A stretch of DNA of 64,000 bases, taken from Crambe crambe. Lineage: Eukaryota > Porifera > Demospongiae > Poecilosclerida > Crambeidae. The stretch lies in NCBI GenBank assembly GCA_963924555.1, contig OZ004596.1, positions 2,790,001 through 2,854,000 on the forward strand, given 5' to 3'. A program made the position numbers and the translations under genes. The notes beneath the pieces are model-generated. The model ran no database searches. It was not told where the DNA came from and saw only the letters and a list, made by a program, of their open reading frames with translations. Of the stretch, positions 29,091 to 44,000 are shown one piece after another; position 1 is the stretch's first letter, and every line of letters starts with the position of its first letter.

Positions 29091-32000
29091 GTATGTCTAC
29101 TCCTTAAAGTACTGTTCGTCTAGATCTCTATGAGAATAAGAAGCACTAACCTTTTAGCTAGTATTATAAGCCTGTAAGCCAGAGGTGTGAATTTGTATCA
29201 TTGAACTGATCACCTATTGGCCTCTACAAGCTAGTTTGTGTTATTCTCCACCATTGTGCATTGACTAATGGTATTTCTTTGTTATAGCAAACTCAAAATG
29301 GAGACGAAGGTGAAAATAGTGAAGATGAATATTTTGATGCATTGGACGAAGTGTCACCTGGAACATCATTTGAGTGTGACCTTGAATGTACAATCTCTCC
29401 AGCTATGAGTGTACATACTATAGAAGGAGATCCACCTGAAATTGAAGAGGACAGGGATTTTTATGAAGAGGATGACCTTCAAAGTACTCCATTTTAGCAT
29501 ATCTAGACCCAATTATATACAGTATTATAGATTATAGATTAGGAATGGAGTTTGAGAGAGGGTAAGGGAGAGCAAATGCCCCCCCTCCCACCAGTTCCTA
29601 TACCTAATAAATATTTCCAGTCATACAAGCAGAAAGACATACATATGTAATAGTAAAGTTAAGCCTCAATTTTTGAATAGAGGTATGCATGTACCTTTGC
29701 TTACAGTGTTGATAAAGTTTTGAATCCTTAGTCCAAGAAGGTGCTATATTAACTGCCTTTATATTGCATGAGAGAAAAAATTTCTGTGAAATGAAAAATG
29801 TAGGGATGACCATTGCTCAAAAAAGTAAGCGAAGAAGGGTAGGGATGAAGACGGTCAATCATATCCAGCCAACAATCCCTACATATACGTACACTAACTG
29901 GACTATATCTGAAGCTACCCATGCATATAGCTGAAGCGTAGGGATTGTTGGCTGGATATACTGAACCATCTTCGTATCTACCCTTACTTTTTTTGAGCAA
30001 TGGTCATCCCTGAAAGAAATTTCTTGTGTAATATAGTGGGTCAAGAGGCCAATAGCACTCAGCTTTGCCTCACACTTAGAGTGCTATATTACACATAGAG
30101 CTGGACCTTCAGTGCTCTATGTATTTTGCATCAGTGGATTTACAAAGGAGCTGTACCACGCTAGCTATATAATTTATGAAGACATAGGTGACAAATTAAG
30201 AGTGTTTAAAAATCTAGAATGTTGAAACCCCCACCCAAAAATTAGCTATGTATCAAGTAAAAAAATAAAGTAACATAGCTAATAACATTTTGAGCGAAGG
30301 TCCTGGAGCTCTAATTTTTTGCATGCTGGCTACTACCACAGAATGACGGGAGATTAACTTTTGTCGCTTCTAGTCAAGCCAAGTTCTATGACCCAACCAA
30401 CCCCTTCATTCCTGCTGTCACTTGTGCCCATGACCATCCTTACCAACTCAATTGCAACGGCTCAGTACACAAGAGTTGCTGCAGAGTGAAGCCAGATAGA
30501 GCCATAGCTAGCACTATCTGTAATAGAGCTTAGAAAGGCTTCAAATATAGTACTAAAGCTAGCTAATCAGCCATGAAAGCTTCATATCGTGTCAAACTTA
30601 AGTAGGCTTTCCAGCTTTTATAATCCAGTGAGCGAGCAGAGCAAGCGAGCTGACTCTCAGGTCATGACTCATTGTATCTATAGCTATGTTTACACACATG
30701 CCCAATTTGGGTTGAGATTCAATGATGTGGGTTGGGCCACCTGGATTGGAATTCTGGTTGGCACTGTTCACATGCAAAGCAAATCTGGGTCAAATCCGAG
30801 TTAGAACCCTCATGTAAATGGGGCTTAGGTCTACACTCCAAAATGCCCCATGCATATATATGGTACAGTACATGTCTTATAGTAGTACCTGCCATGCATA
30901 ATGTGCTAACTCAAATTGTAATCTTGTTTTCTACAGCTTTTATCTTTGGCTTATTGAAGTAAATTGTAGGCACTAAGTGCTTGTGGAAGTATTTACAGCT
31001 TTTCGTGTTTCTGGTTGAAACCATGCACTCTGACAGCAATATTAAGCACTCCAATGCTGTACTGGAGCCTATCAGCTACTTGCTCACTTGCTCACTGTTA
31101 AATCCGTGGTAGTTGTAGAGGCTCTAGGCTCATTTAAGTGCTTTGTTACATATAAACTTCTGAAGAGAGTTGTAGAGTCAAGAGCTTTCAGATGTTGTAC
31201 ATTGCCCTAGTATATGCTTGAAAATATAACTCAGGACCTTGCTGCTCTTCCCTAGGCTTTAGTTGGCACTTCATAGCATGAGCTAGCTTCTCTCCTAGTT
31301 GGAAACCCCGCCCCTTGTGCGACATGGTATTATCATTAATTTTTTCTAGGTTGCACTTGATAAATAAAAAAATAAAACATGGCTAGCTTTTATTAATCAA
31401 ATCATATTGATGGTACAGTTGTACAAATTTCCAGGTATATTATGATGAGATGCAGGCAATGTAACTTTCTCCTCATCAATTTTGGCTCGTTACAATTACT
31501 CATCGAGTAGAATTTTTTGTTAATAATCACATTGTTTTGAAACCACACAACACACGATACTGTGTACATAGCTGATGTTCTAGTGTGTTCCAATTAGTGC
31601 ACAGTGGGATCAGTGGTGCTTTGTGGAATTAATTCCATGCATGCAGCACTGTGCTGTATGGGCTGAACTGTATGAGCATAGCCTATTCAAAACAATGCTG
31701 TAAGTACAGTACTGCTCCATTGATCCACCCTAAACTGAATGGTTATTTATTTATTAATGATTTTATTAGTGGGTAATACTTTAATGTCATGGAGCTGTAG
31801 CCAGGTACAGTGACAATACCAAAAAAAAACAAAAAAAAAACAACAAAAAACAACGTCCATATCCTCTTTTTTTTTTCAAGCGAAAAATAATACAACCATG
31901 CTGTGCAAGGGGCAGAGTCAGAGAGAAGCTAGTTCATGCTATGAACTGCCAACTACCCTTAATTTTTGGTGATTTTTCACCCAATTCTCTCCTATTGGAT

Positions 32001-35000
32001 TCTCCGTACATGAAACTTTCATGGCTGACTATATTTGAAACTTTCCACTTTAGTTTAAGCTCTAAACTCTGCAGGGGCTGATCCAGAGAGGGTGAAATGG
32101 GTGACTTATCACCCCCCTGATATTCATGCTCGATTAATAAGAAAAAAGCAACAAAATTAATACTGAAACTACTGCTAGTCATTTTTCTTGGGTATTTCTA
32201 TCACAGACTGCCTTAATGTCAAGCAATGATTCCCAGCCTTTCTTCTGTCACTGTAAAAACCAATGTGGTCAATCAAAAGTGGGTGTGGCCACTAAAATTA
32301 CGCGAATTTTGCGCACGAAATTTAGTTGTCGCCTCTCTTTCTCAAATCCTGGATCAGCCCCTGCTCTGTTGGCCTAAGGAGAAGATGTCGTGTATGGAGT
32401 AAGGGTCAGAAATTATGACATATATGCTAGGGAGAAGAAATGGCATTCTGTTCCGCTGGCCGGTGTTTGCTGAACAATGGCTAAGAAAGAGAAGATGGCA
32501 TAAATTTTTTAGCTCTTTTACGATACTAGACAGTGCTCCAAACTTAGAGAGTAGATTTTTAAAATTTTTTGTCCTTTTTTGTGTTTCTGTTGAACTACAG
32601 GTTCTGGAAGACTGAAACTTGGTACAGATATACAGACACCCTTCTACATCATATATATGGAATAAAATGTCATTGAAAGTGAAACTGTGCTTTTATTTTT
32701 CACTGTATTGTGTGCATACTTTTAGGTCCGTAGTACGAAAAGTGTTTAGAACAGGATTTCCACATTTGTTATAGTTAAGGTCTATTATCCACTGAGAACC
32801 TTCCATTTGGATCAAAGTTTAAGGTCAACCATTATCCAGAACCATGGTACCAGGTAAGTTCCTACAAACAGCCACAAAGGTAAGAACTTTGCCCTTTTTT
32901 TCAGAAAAACAGAACTGTTTAGGCCATAACTCCCCTAAATATTGTAGTCTTATTGAGATATGCTATGCATCTACAACCCAGCTTACTTGGTACCAGGTTT
33001 GGACTCTAAATCATCACTAGTTCTTGAGATCGTTTAAGTTTTATACCGGGTGGTACAGCCAAAACACCACTCGCGGTTAAATTTTTCTAGGTCATCAGTT
33101 TGCAACACACCCCTTGACCTTCGTACTGAGGCTCACATGGCACTCAAAACTTGGTTCAAATAACTGGTATGGAAGAAGAGAGGTTGTGAAGTTGTTATTT
33201 CAGACTCTACTAACATTTCTGATGCTACAATGCAAGAGAAGCTGTACTGCCAAGGCTGGAGAAAATATCCAAGCGCGGGCAACTGGCGGTAAATCGCGCT
33301 CTTGTGTGCGCATATTTCACCTGGTGACGTCATGACATATAGAGATATCTAACCGCATCGATTTTTTTGCTAGACCACCCGGTATAAAACTTAGACAATC
33401 TCAAGAACTATTGATGATTTAGAGTCCAAACCTGGTACCAAGTAATCTGGGTTGTAGATGCATAGCATATCTCAATAAGAGACCTTAACTACAATAGTTA
33501 TGGCCTAAACAGTTCTTTTTTCTGAAAAAAGGGCAAAATTCTTACCTTTGTAGCTTACCTGGTACCATGGTTCTGGATAATAGTTGACCTTAAACTTTGG
33601 TCCAAATGGAAGGTTCTCAGTGGATAATAGACCTTAACTATAAAAAATGTGGAAATCCTGTTCTAAACACTTTTTGTACTATGGACCTAAAAGTATGCAC
33701 ACAATACAATGAAAAATAAAAACGCAGTTTCACTTTCAATGACATTTTATTCCATATATATGATGTAGAAGGGTGTCTGTACATCTGTACCAAGTTTCAG
33801 TCTTCCAGAACCTGTAGTTCAAGAAAAATAAGCAGAAACACAAAAAAGGACCAAAAATTTAAAAAATCTACTCTCTAAGTTTGGAGCACTGGAGTAGTAA
33901 GTAGTGAGACGGGAAGAACGAACCTCTAGAGTGCATGTAATACCAGAAAGACACTTTTTTTCAATTGGCAATTGCCTTGTTGACCAAGTACCAAAATCTC
34001 ATATGAAATAACTACATCAACTAGCTATAGTCAGCTAAATATTGGGCACTTGTTTCCATATGAGGCTGCAGTACCAAGATAGCCACTAGCTATGTAGTAA
34101 TCCTGTACTCCTAGTCAGTTTTAGCAATTGTGTGTAGGTAGGGTGTACAAATGGCCCATATGCAGCATTATGTATTCAATATTACTAGCTGACTTAATCA
34201 CTGCAGGTCTTATGTCTTTTAATAAAAATATGGTGTTCCAACTACTGTCACAAGTAAAGATTGGCATGGATCTCACAAGGATTACTCTACCGGTTTTCAT
34301 TTTTGAAAAGAGATCTCTGCTTGAAATGTACTCTGACCTTTTTGCTCATCCTGACATCATAATAAGGTAAAGAAGCATGAAAGCTAACTTCAATAAAGTA
34401 AGAATCAATATTGTATTGAATTCACTCAATGGTTTGCTTGTGCTCAATCATTTCAGGTCTGCTGAACTAAAGAATCCAGAGGACAGAATGATGCACATAG
34501 TTAAGTGGTTTATTTCATCTTTCAGTGCTTCTAGGAAGGTATGTGAAGTGGGATCAATCACACAATAATATCAATGAGACAAAATTAATGTGCAAGTGCC
34601 AAATCCACATATAATTATAGCCAATAAGTCGATGAACAGTCAGCCACATATTCAATGATTGAACAAGTGAAGTTAGCCCATGCACCATTGAATAATGTGA
34701 TATGTGGACCAAATGTAATTCCATAGCCAAAGACACCCAGCAACATAGTAAAGAAATTCAAGTGAAGCAAGCCCATAAAAAATTACTGTGATCACAGCAT
34801 TAGGGAACAAAGTTCAATAACTCTTACATACAGTGTAACTGGACTTAGCAGTCTGGTGTGTGTAAACTTTTCCAGCTAGGCAAGTATCTTGTAATGTTGC
34901 AGCTTCTTTTCCTGAGGACACTGAGCATGCACACTTATCCCATAATGCTTGCATTTCCCTAGTACTACAAGTTAGTGTGCTAACTATTGAACTTAGAAAG

Positions 35001-38000
35001 AGACAAAGAAAGACATACAAAGTTGCATCTTTATCCTACTAAAACTGTTTATTCCTTCAACTTATCTTCCAGTTCAAGTGATTATTTGACTAGCTCAGCA
35101 TGAAGAAAACTGACTAAAGTGGTATGTAGGTTAGGAAAAGTCCACTACCCGTTTTAAATGTTAAGAAGACATTTTCGTACATCCAAGCATAGTTATAATT
35201 CAAATCAGCCTTATCCCCTTGCTACATGCGCATGTGTGGTAGTGGTCATGTTATGTCCAATGAACTAACCAACTAGATGACTGAGGTATTTAATTTGCAT
35301 GTCACATGCATGCATATGCCAGGTAATGTGCTTTTTATGTGTGTATTTTCTTACTGTCTTGTTGTGTAGGTTGATGTGCCAAAGAAGCCATATAATCCCA
35401 TCTTAGGTGAAGTATTTCGTTGTTACTGGGATATCCCAAATGGTACAAGAAGTCCACCTAATATTTATGAAAAAGTAAGTCCTCCAGATTTCATGACAGA
35501 TATATATGTTAATAGCTGCTTACGTCACCTGGGTTTTCTTATATTGAAGGACTTTTTTTAATGCATAGAAAGTAATGTTCATACAGGCACTCTGGCAGGG
35601 GAGTCAGAGGGAAAACTGAAGTGGTGAGGCCATAGTTACATACAGAATTAATAGTGACTACACAGTACGTAAAGTATGCCATCAGGGTGTATCTGGATGG
35701 CACACCCCCCTCCAAGAAATTATATCTGCTGCAATCAGAGATACCATTACCCTATGTGCAGTCAGCCCACGCCACTGGTGAAATTATGTGCATGATAATT
35801 AGCCTTTAGTTAATGGAAGTTTCTATGTGGCATACTAATACCCAGTTCTCTGCCAAAGAACTTATTGTCAACCATCATTGTTTCAGGCTGCTTCATCAGA
35901 ATTTTGTCTTATTTTTCACCGACCTTGTTGTCTGTTCTTACTGTACTCCTTTTATCGTGTGCCTTTTGGGCCTTTGACCTTGAACCTTATTTTGAACATT
36001 ACTGTGCATGTATCTGTGGATATTTATAGCATGGTCCTTGCTAACTAGTCACCAGCATCAATAAAATAGCATAGGTACATCTTTTCTACAACTCAAGACA
36101 TGCCCCAGGACATGGCCCAAATTCAAGTGCAGTAAAAATGAGTGGACACCTACAGTTAGTCTCACAACTGAACTACACCAACAACATTATAATAGTGAAG
36201 TAGGAATAGTAGTTTTGTAATAATATTATTGCTGTGATTCTTGAGTTTGGTGGGAGTGAAGAGTAAGGATTTAAGTTGGGTGATATATATATATAATAGG
36301 CGTGGTTATTGAAATTAGGAGGGTAGGAGTGATAGGAATGCAGCTAAATTTTATGGCTATCTCTACTTCACTTTTTATTTTTTTTGCGCTCATTATAATA
36401 GGAATGAAAAAAAAAAAAAGTGGCCTCACCAGCCTCAACATCTCTGACACCCCTGCTCTAGAGCTTTATTCTTTTCAGTATGTATACCTGAATGGGGATT
36501 TATTCTTCTAGGAATGTTGCTAGGCAAACTTTGAGCATGACACATGGTGCTCTCACTTTGAAACTATTATGCAAAGACCATCCAAAACCATATCACATTA
36601 AAAATATGAGTTAACCACTGATTACCTTATGGAGAGAACACTTGAAAAAAACATTAGGAGGGCTGCAATATATCCCTGATTATAATACAGTTGAAGGCAG
36701 TGATGTAGATTATATTATGGAGCTGCATAATACTGATGTAATGTCTGATTTTGTGTTCACCTTCATTCGCAATATCTGCTATAACTTTATCAAACTTCAC
36801 ATTTAAAACACCTTATGAGCTGGTTGTTTGTTGTTTTGTTTTTTTTTGTTGTTGTTTTTTTTTATGTAATTGAGATTTTAGTGATCAAGGAACACATTGA
36901 CTTATATACTGCTGTAGCCACAAGCTGTTAGGGCACTATAAATTTAGAGACTGGCCATTTCCTTTTTTTGCTACAGTTATACCATGCAAATCAACATTAG
37001 CCATTCTTTCTGTGCCATTTTGCACATAAATTACATAAATTAGAACAAGCCCTATCGCTACTAATAGTGCAAGTAGTTCAACCTATTGGTTATCACCATT
37101 GATTTTTAGTTTTATGGAAATTTATATGAGAAAGGCAAATTTGTATAAAGATGCTAGCTATTATATTCTTATTTAGTTCAGAATTTCTTCTAGGTGAATA
37201 TAGTCATTCCTATGATCACACTGCAGTCCAAAATATCTGCATTTAATTATAATTTCCAGAATCTACTAGAAACTGGACCATCGTCACACGCTGGTTATGA
37301 TTCTCTCTCATTCATTGCAGAACAAGTTTCCCATCATCCTCCAGGTATGTCATCCTAAAGTAATGTATCTGAAAACATAGCTGTGCTGAATAGAGCTGAA
37401 TAGGTTAATTCACTATATATAGGCCCAGGGGTTTTTAAATACTGGTTGAAGTGTCTATACTACACAAGTAAAGAATATTTATTCTAAATTAAAAAAGAGA
37501 AGTAGGGATGGCTGTGTGTGGTTCAAAAAAGTTCAGCAACAAGAGAGTGAACTTCAGTCAAGTAACCCTTACCCATGACCAACTACGAGCCAACTATTCC
37601 TACTCCACTCCAGGGAGTGAAGTAGGAATGGTTCCCTTGTAGTTGGGGGTTACTTGACTGAAATTCACTCTCTTGTTGCTGAACTTTTTTGAACCACACA
37701 CAGCACATCCCTACTTTTTATTTTTATTTAGAATAAATATTTTTTCCTCTACTTATTCGTCATCTTTTTTGATGTAATGCTCTATTTATAGAAAACTGGA
37801 TGCTGTGATCCTGCTATCAAAGTTAAAGTTCACATATTGTAGCTATGTAGTTCATCATAATAATTATTGTATGAGCCGAAATGACAGACCCTATGCATGA
37901 AAAAGGGGAAGGGTCTGGTGAGTGTGCTATACCAGTTTTGTTGCATTCCCCAGGAATTTGAACAATAATACTTTACATGTATTGATTATGGAGAATCACG

Positions 38001-41000
38001 TGCTCACGTAAAGATTAATAAAATGCGACTGGCTTTGCAAATTATTCAGGATCTAGGAGTTGATGTAGAATTCTCGTGACATCAGATTATAGATAGCAAA
38101 GATAGCAGCTTCACTCAACTTACCACCTGAGAGAAAACAAGAAGAGAGCGCCTTGTGTGCACGTTATTACTAATGTTCATAGGTTTGTGGGCGTGTAATT
38201 AAATTCCTCTGCAACAAAACTGGTATAGCACACTCACCAGACCCTTCCGCTTTTTCATGCGTAGGGTCTGGTTCATGAGACTAAATCTGATCTGGAAGGA
38301 CTAATGCGTTTATAATAAGAGTGCTGTCACGTGAAAAATGGTCTGGCGGACCATTTCTCACAATAAAAGCAGTCCGCCCGGACAAAACTTTGCGATATAA
38401 TTGGTCCCCCCATGTGAAGTTTGGTCTGGCCCACAAGTCGATTGATCCGCCTGCTGACAACTTCTCTAGAAACAGCTACAGCCACGATCGATCCCATCAA
38501 GGGCTCGCAACTCTATCCTGATCCCATAGAAAAGCAAGGGGCAGGCTCAAAAAAGCAAGTTTATTGCTATATCACATGATGGATCCAAGCGATCTGATTG
38601 GTGCGTCTTTTTTCATGCGCGACACTAGTCGTTGATGCTAGGGTCACCAGACCCTTTCTCCTTCCCTCGCCCCCAAGAAAAGGAAGGTAAAGGGTTGGCT
38701 ACGCCAGACTACATAAAAATGTCTGCCTCATAGGTGGAAAGCTAATGAGTTGGAGAAATTTAATGACGTGCTATTTTTGAACATGTCGAGTTAAAGGTAA
38801 AGGATTATACCGCAGTCACTTCTGAGTAGATTGGTATAAGAATTATAGCATTTGAATCAACCATTTCTGATAAGTTGTTTAATGATGATGATGAACAACC
38901 AGCAGATGAAAACAGCAATTTTTGAAGTTGCTGTAAAATGATACTGCTTTGTTCTCTGCTTTTCATACTGGAGTCCTAGCACATTGAAGGTGTTCTGTCT
39001 TCAAGTTAGGAGTTGCTGACTGCAGGAGGTAAGTATTCTGGAGTTATGAAAGACTTAGAGAGAGTACTATCGTATACCTGTAGCTACCTACCGTTTCCAA
39101 ACAATGCTGTCTGTCTTATTAGTAACCAATGGCCTGAGAGCAAGGCACTAAGTTAAGCCATAAGCCCCGTTTACACGGGGGTTCTAATCCGGATTCAACC
39201 CGGATTCGCTTCGCATATGAATGGTATCAACCCGGATTGCAATCCGGGTAGCCCAACCCATATCAATTAGGTGGATTGGAATCCGGATTGAATCTCAACC
39301 CGGGTCGGGCGCACGTGTAAACACGGCTTATATAGATATACTAGACTACGTGCACAGGATTGGAAACAGGTCACGTGCGCCCATAACGACAATACCGACA
39401 ATCTGGCTGTGTAGGCAGCTGTTCGTGCTAAATTACCCCAAACAAACAGGGGAGGAGAAGTAGTGTGCCAAATTTCTGCTAAACTATAGCCAATTGGTAA
39501 GTTTAAAGAGTGGGCTAGTATAGTGCTAAACAAGCATAGTTCTTAAAAAGGCTGGTTTCTCAAGTATTAGAGGGTATAATTGCGAGTAACAATGGTAGCT
39601 CGACTTTGTGGACCTCTGGAGCTTGGATGTTAAAAGTATAGTCTCTTTTTTTCCACTAATCTGTTAGGTAGTGATCATGTACTTTTTAAAGGTGCCTGTA
39701 AAAAAATCATGTCAATGTTACTGTTTCTTCAGATTACCCATGGCTGGCTGTCAAGAAAAGCTATAGTAAAGAAGGATACTATAATGTAGCAACTAATACT
39801 GTCACTTTACACATATTTCCTTTCATGTTATAATAAGAAAAATGATAATAATAAGTACTGATAGTGCACTGCTGAACATCCAATTCATCGAGAGATTTGT
39901 TGTGATATACTTGTTTTGGGGGATCAAGATAAAGAGTAAAGCTGCCCCAGTGTATCCTTTCCTGCCCCTGATACAAGAAGGTATCTCATCTCCTCACATA
40001 AGAACAACAACATAGTGAAATGGCTTCTTACACCATCAATGGCAAATGGCATGCCATCTCCCCAGCCCTGCACAAAATTAAAACTACTTGAGTACATATG
40101 GTCAACTAGTATCTTTCATTTAATACCAAAAGTAAGGCAGCTAGACTTCTATTTTAGTAGTAAGAGTGCCACAAAACTTTTCAGTCACCTGTTTCCACGT
40201 TTTTCTTCCATAGCAACAGTAAATAGACTAAACTGACATGATAAACTACTACAGCTATAGGTCATTGAGCCTTTTCACTTTTATTGCTGCGCTAAATACC
40301 TTGCTTTTCACCCTCTTTCTTATTTTGTGTAAGATCTCTCTGTTCGCCAGGTACCTACGCGGATGGTCTATAAATTAGACACGTGCGTGCATGCCCTGTT
40401 TCTAATCCTGTGTACGTAGTCTAGTATATCTATGGTTAAGCTTAGTAGTGCTTTGCCCTATGCCCTGAGAGCAACCCTCAGTATCTACTCCCTTTCCTGT
40501 CACTGAATATTTTGGGGTGAATCTACGACATCTTCATCAAACCACGCACATGTACATACATGCATGCACACACACACACACAATGCAAAAAAAAAATGCT
40601 AATCATAACTAGGGTACGTATGTTCATGTAACAAATTCAATTGGGAATGAAGCAGTTGGTGAAAGTCATATGTGGATATTGCTGTCAGGATGAAGTGGTG
40701 GTGGCAGCTGCATACACAGGAGACTGTATAATGCTTACCACAAGCACTTAGAAAGCCAAGCACATACAATCCACTTAGATGAAATGCTATAGAAAGCAAT
40801 AAGCTCTAGTAGCTGTTTTTTTGACAAGTATTGTTGGCATGTTTTATTTGTAAGATCAAACAAATGTATTCACATGCATATCAATAGCCTCATCCAATCA
40901 GGCCCTCTTTTTAGTTATGAATGTGGAGGTCCTGGTACGTGACGGGGGATAGAACTGGGGTAGAAATGTCTAAATAATAGTTAGACAACGAGACCAAGGG

Positions 41001-44000
41001 ATCTATGGTCTATTTAGAAACCTGAGAGCCCTGGGCTGTAGCGTCCCGAGCGCAGCAAGGGCGCTACTAAGGGCCCGAAGGTTTCTAAACAGACCGTAGA
41101 TCCCGTTGGTCTAACTTATTTAGACTATAGCCAATCACTGGAGTTGTTTAACAACACGCACTTGGAAACAATAACCAAATGCAACAAACATGAATCAGAG
41201 CGCACCTAGAAACAATAACCGTGGCCACCGCAATGCGTTGCTAGAATTAGACCGATTGGAATGACCATCTTTACCGGTTTTACCTAGGGCACGTGAATTC
41301 TAAGTGCTATAAGGCGTGATTCTAAATGAATAGAATTCACCAAATGGACCTTGATTGTAGAGTCTAATTGGATTATTACCGCCCACGCATTTGGGCTACA
41401 TGGACTGGAGCGACTACAGGATCGACCTAAAGGCACCAGGTGTTCAAAAGAACTTCTGCTTATTCGCTACAACAAAATAACCAATTCGCTATAGCCATAC
41501 AACCAAAAACTTGTGAAGAATTCTGAGGCTGATCTGTTTATAATCCAGCTAAGCCTATAACCTAGATTACTTGATAGTAAAGCTATCTAACGATAGGCAG
41601 CTCCGATACTATCTGCTGCTAGGCTAGTAAAGTGTAGTAACACTTGAATTTAGTGGCAGCTCAATGGCTTAGCTAACCCCTCTTCTTTTTCTTAGGCCTG
41701 GTTGGCCATGTGCTTATGCGTGGTAATAGCATGCACCAATTCATCATGGTGACGTATGCGTTTTGAATGGATTTCCTTGGACACACCCACGCTATGGGTT
41801 TCTATGGTTTTCCGATATTTTCGCATACCAGGCCCTCCACAATCATAATTAAGGAGGGCCTGGGGATGAGGTTACATGTTAAATGTGACTTACTTATCGA
41901 AATCTCAATTTGCATGGAAAGGGATGGAGACAAGATAGTCAGTCCTCCTGTGTGCCTGCTTAGTACACAAGCATCCTGGTTGACCAGAAGTCAATCGTAT
42001 CAACGGTCCTACCCACCCTCCTGGAGACAACAGTGCATGTTTACGTGAAGAGGGTGAGGAGAAAAAAGATGTATGTGGGTTTTTATACTAATGATTGACC
42101 ATGCTCATTGTCATTCAAATCATAGATAAATACCAAACGATAGAAACAATGCAGAGGACGGTATTGATTGATGCGACATCACCCTGAGCATGGAGTCAAC
42201 AGCAGACACATCTGTCTACCTCGTGTAACTATAGAGTTCATTGTACTCCAGGGGTTGAAATATTTTGCATTGAAAAGTGATGCCTTCAGAGCATACAAAA
42301 AAAAGTATGCAAAATGTGTGTAGCCTAGTAATTCCCTCTTAGTTCAAGCAGTTTTCCCTATAGCAAAGGGAACTGTCCTGCTTTGAAGTTCCCCTAGCCT
42401 TAAATTACTGAGTTGTTACCCTATTTGAGGAAATCTCTCCATATACTTGTCCCTAATATAGCCCACTCCTTGCAGTATAATTTGAGACTTTCTAGTTTAA
42501 TTGGATATCCTACAGCCAGTCCTCCCCAGCGTATGGGTTTTCATGGTCATCGAATTTTCCCCTGTCTTGATCAACTTAGTTCCTCGGGAGTTCTGTGGCT
42601 TCTGAAGTAATGGAGATAACTGTCCCAGTATCTAGCTCCATATTATACCCCTATGATTAACGTGTGGTCCCAAATAGCATGCAAGGGAAGATATTTTGAG
42701 TCTGTTTCTTTGGTAATCAGCACTGACTCAATAAGTATTATGTCATCCTGCATGGCTTGTCATGCTGGTTGTCCAGATGTTTTCTCCCCTGCTTGCAGTT
42801 GGTCTCAGTCTCTCTGGTTGTGAGAAGTCTTGCACACTGGTAGAAAGGAACAACAGAGATTTTTTTTAGGTGGGTTCGGCGCTCTTCAAAGCCTTGGCAT
42901 CGAACCACTCAGTCTGTGACAGTAGCTACTTCCCATGCCATGTGTGCCTAGTTCTAATGGGTGAGTAATTTTTGACGTCACCATTTATTGTCATGGTGTT
43001 GTTTGCACTACACCCTTGATTTGCTTGTACCCTCACGTGATAAGTTTTACCAGGCCTTTCTCTCTTATTTCTCCTTCTTCTTCTTCTTCTTTTCCTCACG
43101 TGCGATACTTTACCTTTTTCTCGTGAGAGACTATACCAGTGAGAGAGGAAGGCTAATAGCCAGTCACATGCCAGTTACCTGATTGGTCAGTTAGGGGGTC
43201 CATAGAGCCCTCCCAAGCAGATTTTCTAAGTGCTGGTGGCACTTAGAAAACCCAGTAAAGAAGGTCATTCCGATTGGTCCTTTTATAGCAAGGGTTTCTA
43301 AATAATAGACAACGAGACCTAGGGATCTAAGTTATTTAGAGACCCGAGGGCCCTGGGCTATAGCGACCCGAGTGCAGCGAGGGCACTACTAAGGGCCTGA
43401 GGGTCTCTAAATAACTTAGATCCCGTGTCAAGTTGCCTAACTTATTTAGAACATAGCAACATAGTCTTGGAACTTGGACTAAAGTAGAAAGGCTTCAAAT
43501 GAATCACTAAAGTTAGCTAGTCAGCCATGAAAGCTTCATGCACAGAATATCCAGCAGCTGAAAATCACCAGAACTAATGTAGGCTTACGCTTGAAAATAT
43601 GAACTAACTAAGCTACCTTCGGTACCTTGTTACTCTTTTCTAGGCTTTAGTTGGTACTTGCTAGCGTCAGGAGGCGAGAAACCATGTTTTTTTTTTGACA
43701 AGTCTTCTAACAGACTAACACACGGCACTTAGAAAACCCGGTAAAGAAGGTCATTCCGATTGGTCCTTTTATAGCAAGGGTTTCTAAACAGACCGTAGAT
43801 CCCGTTGGTCGATGTCTCCAATCACTGGAGTTGTATCTTACCTCAATACGCACTTTGAAATGATAACCATGGTTTTTAAATGCAACAAACATGAATCAGA
43901 GCGCACCTAGAGACAATAACTGTACATGTGGCCACCGCAATGCGTTGGGCCCTTAGTAGCGCTCACTGCGCTCAGGACGCTACAGCCCAGGGCTCTAAGA

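Noticed and set aside
28646-29133. 124-codon open frame upstream of the ORP9-like gene
   Set aside because: The product has no recognisable content. The region is better explained as promoter/leader with a ten-codon start exon at 29061 in a different frame.
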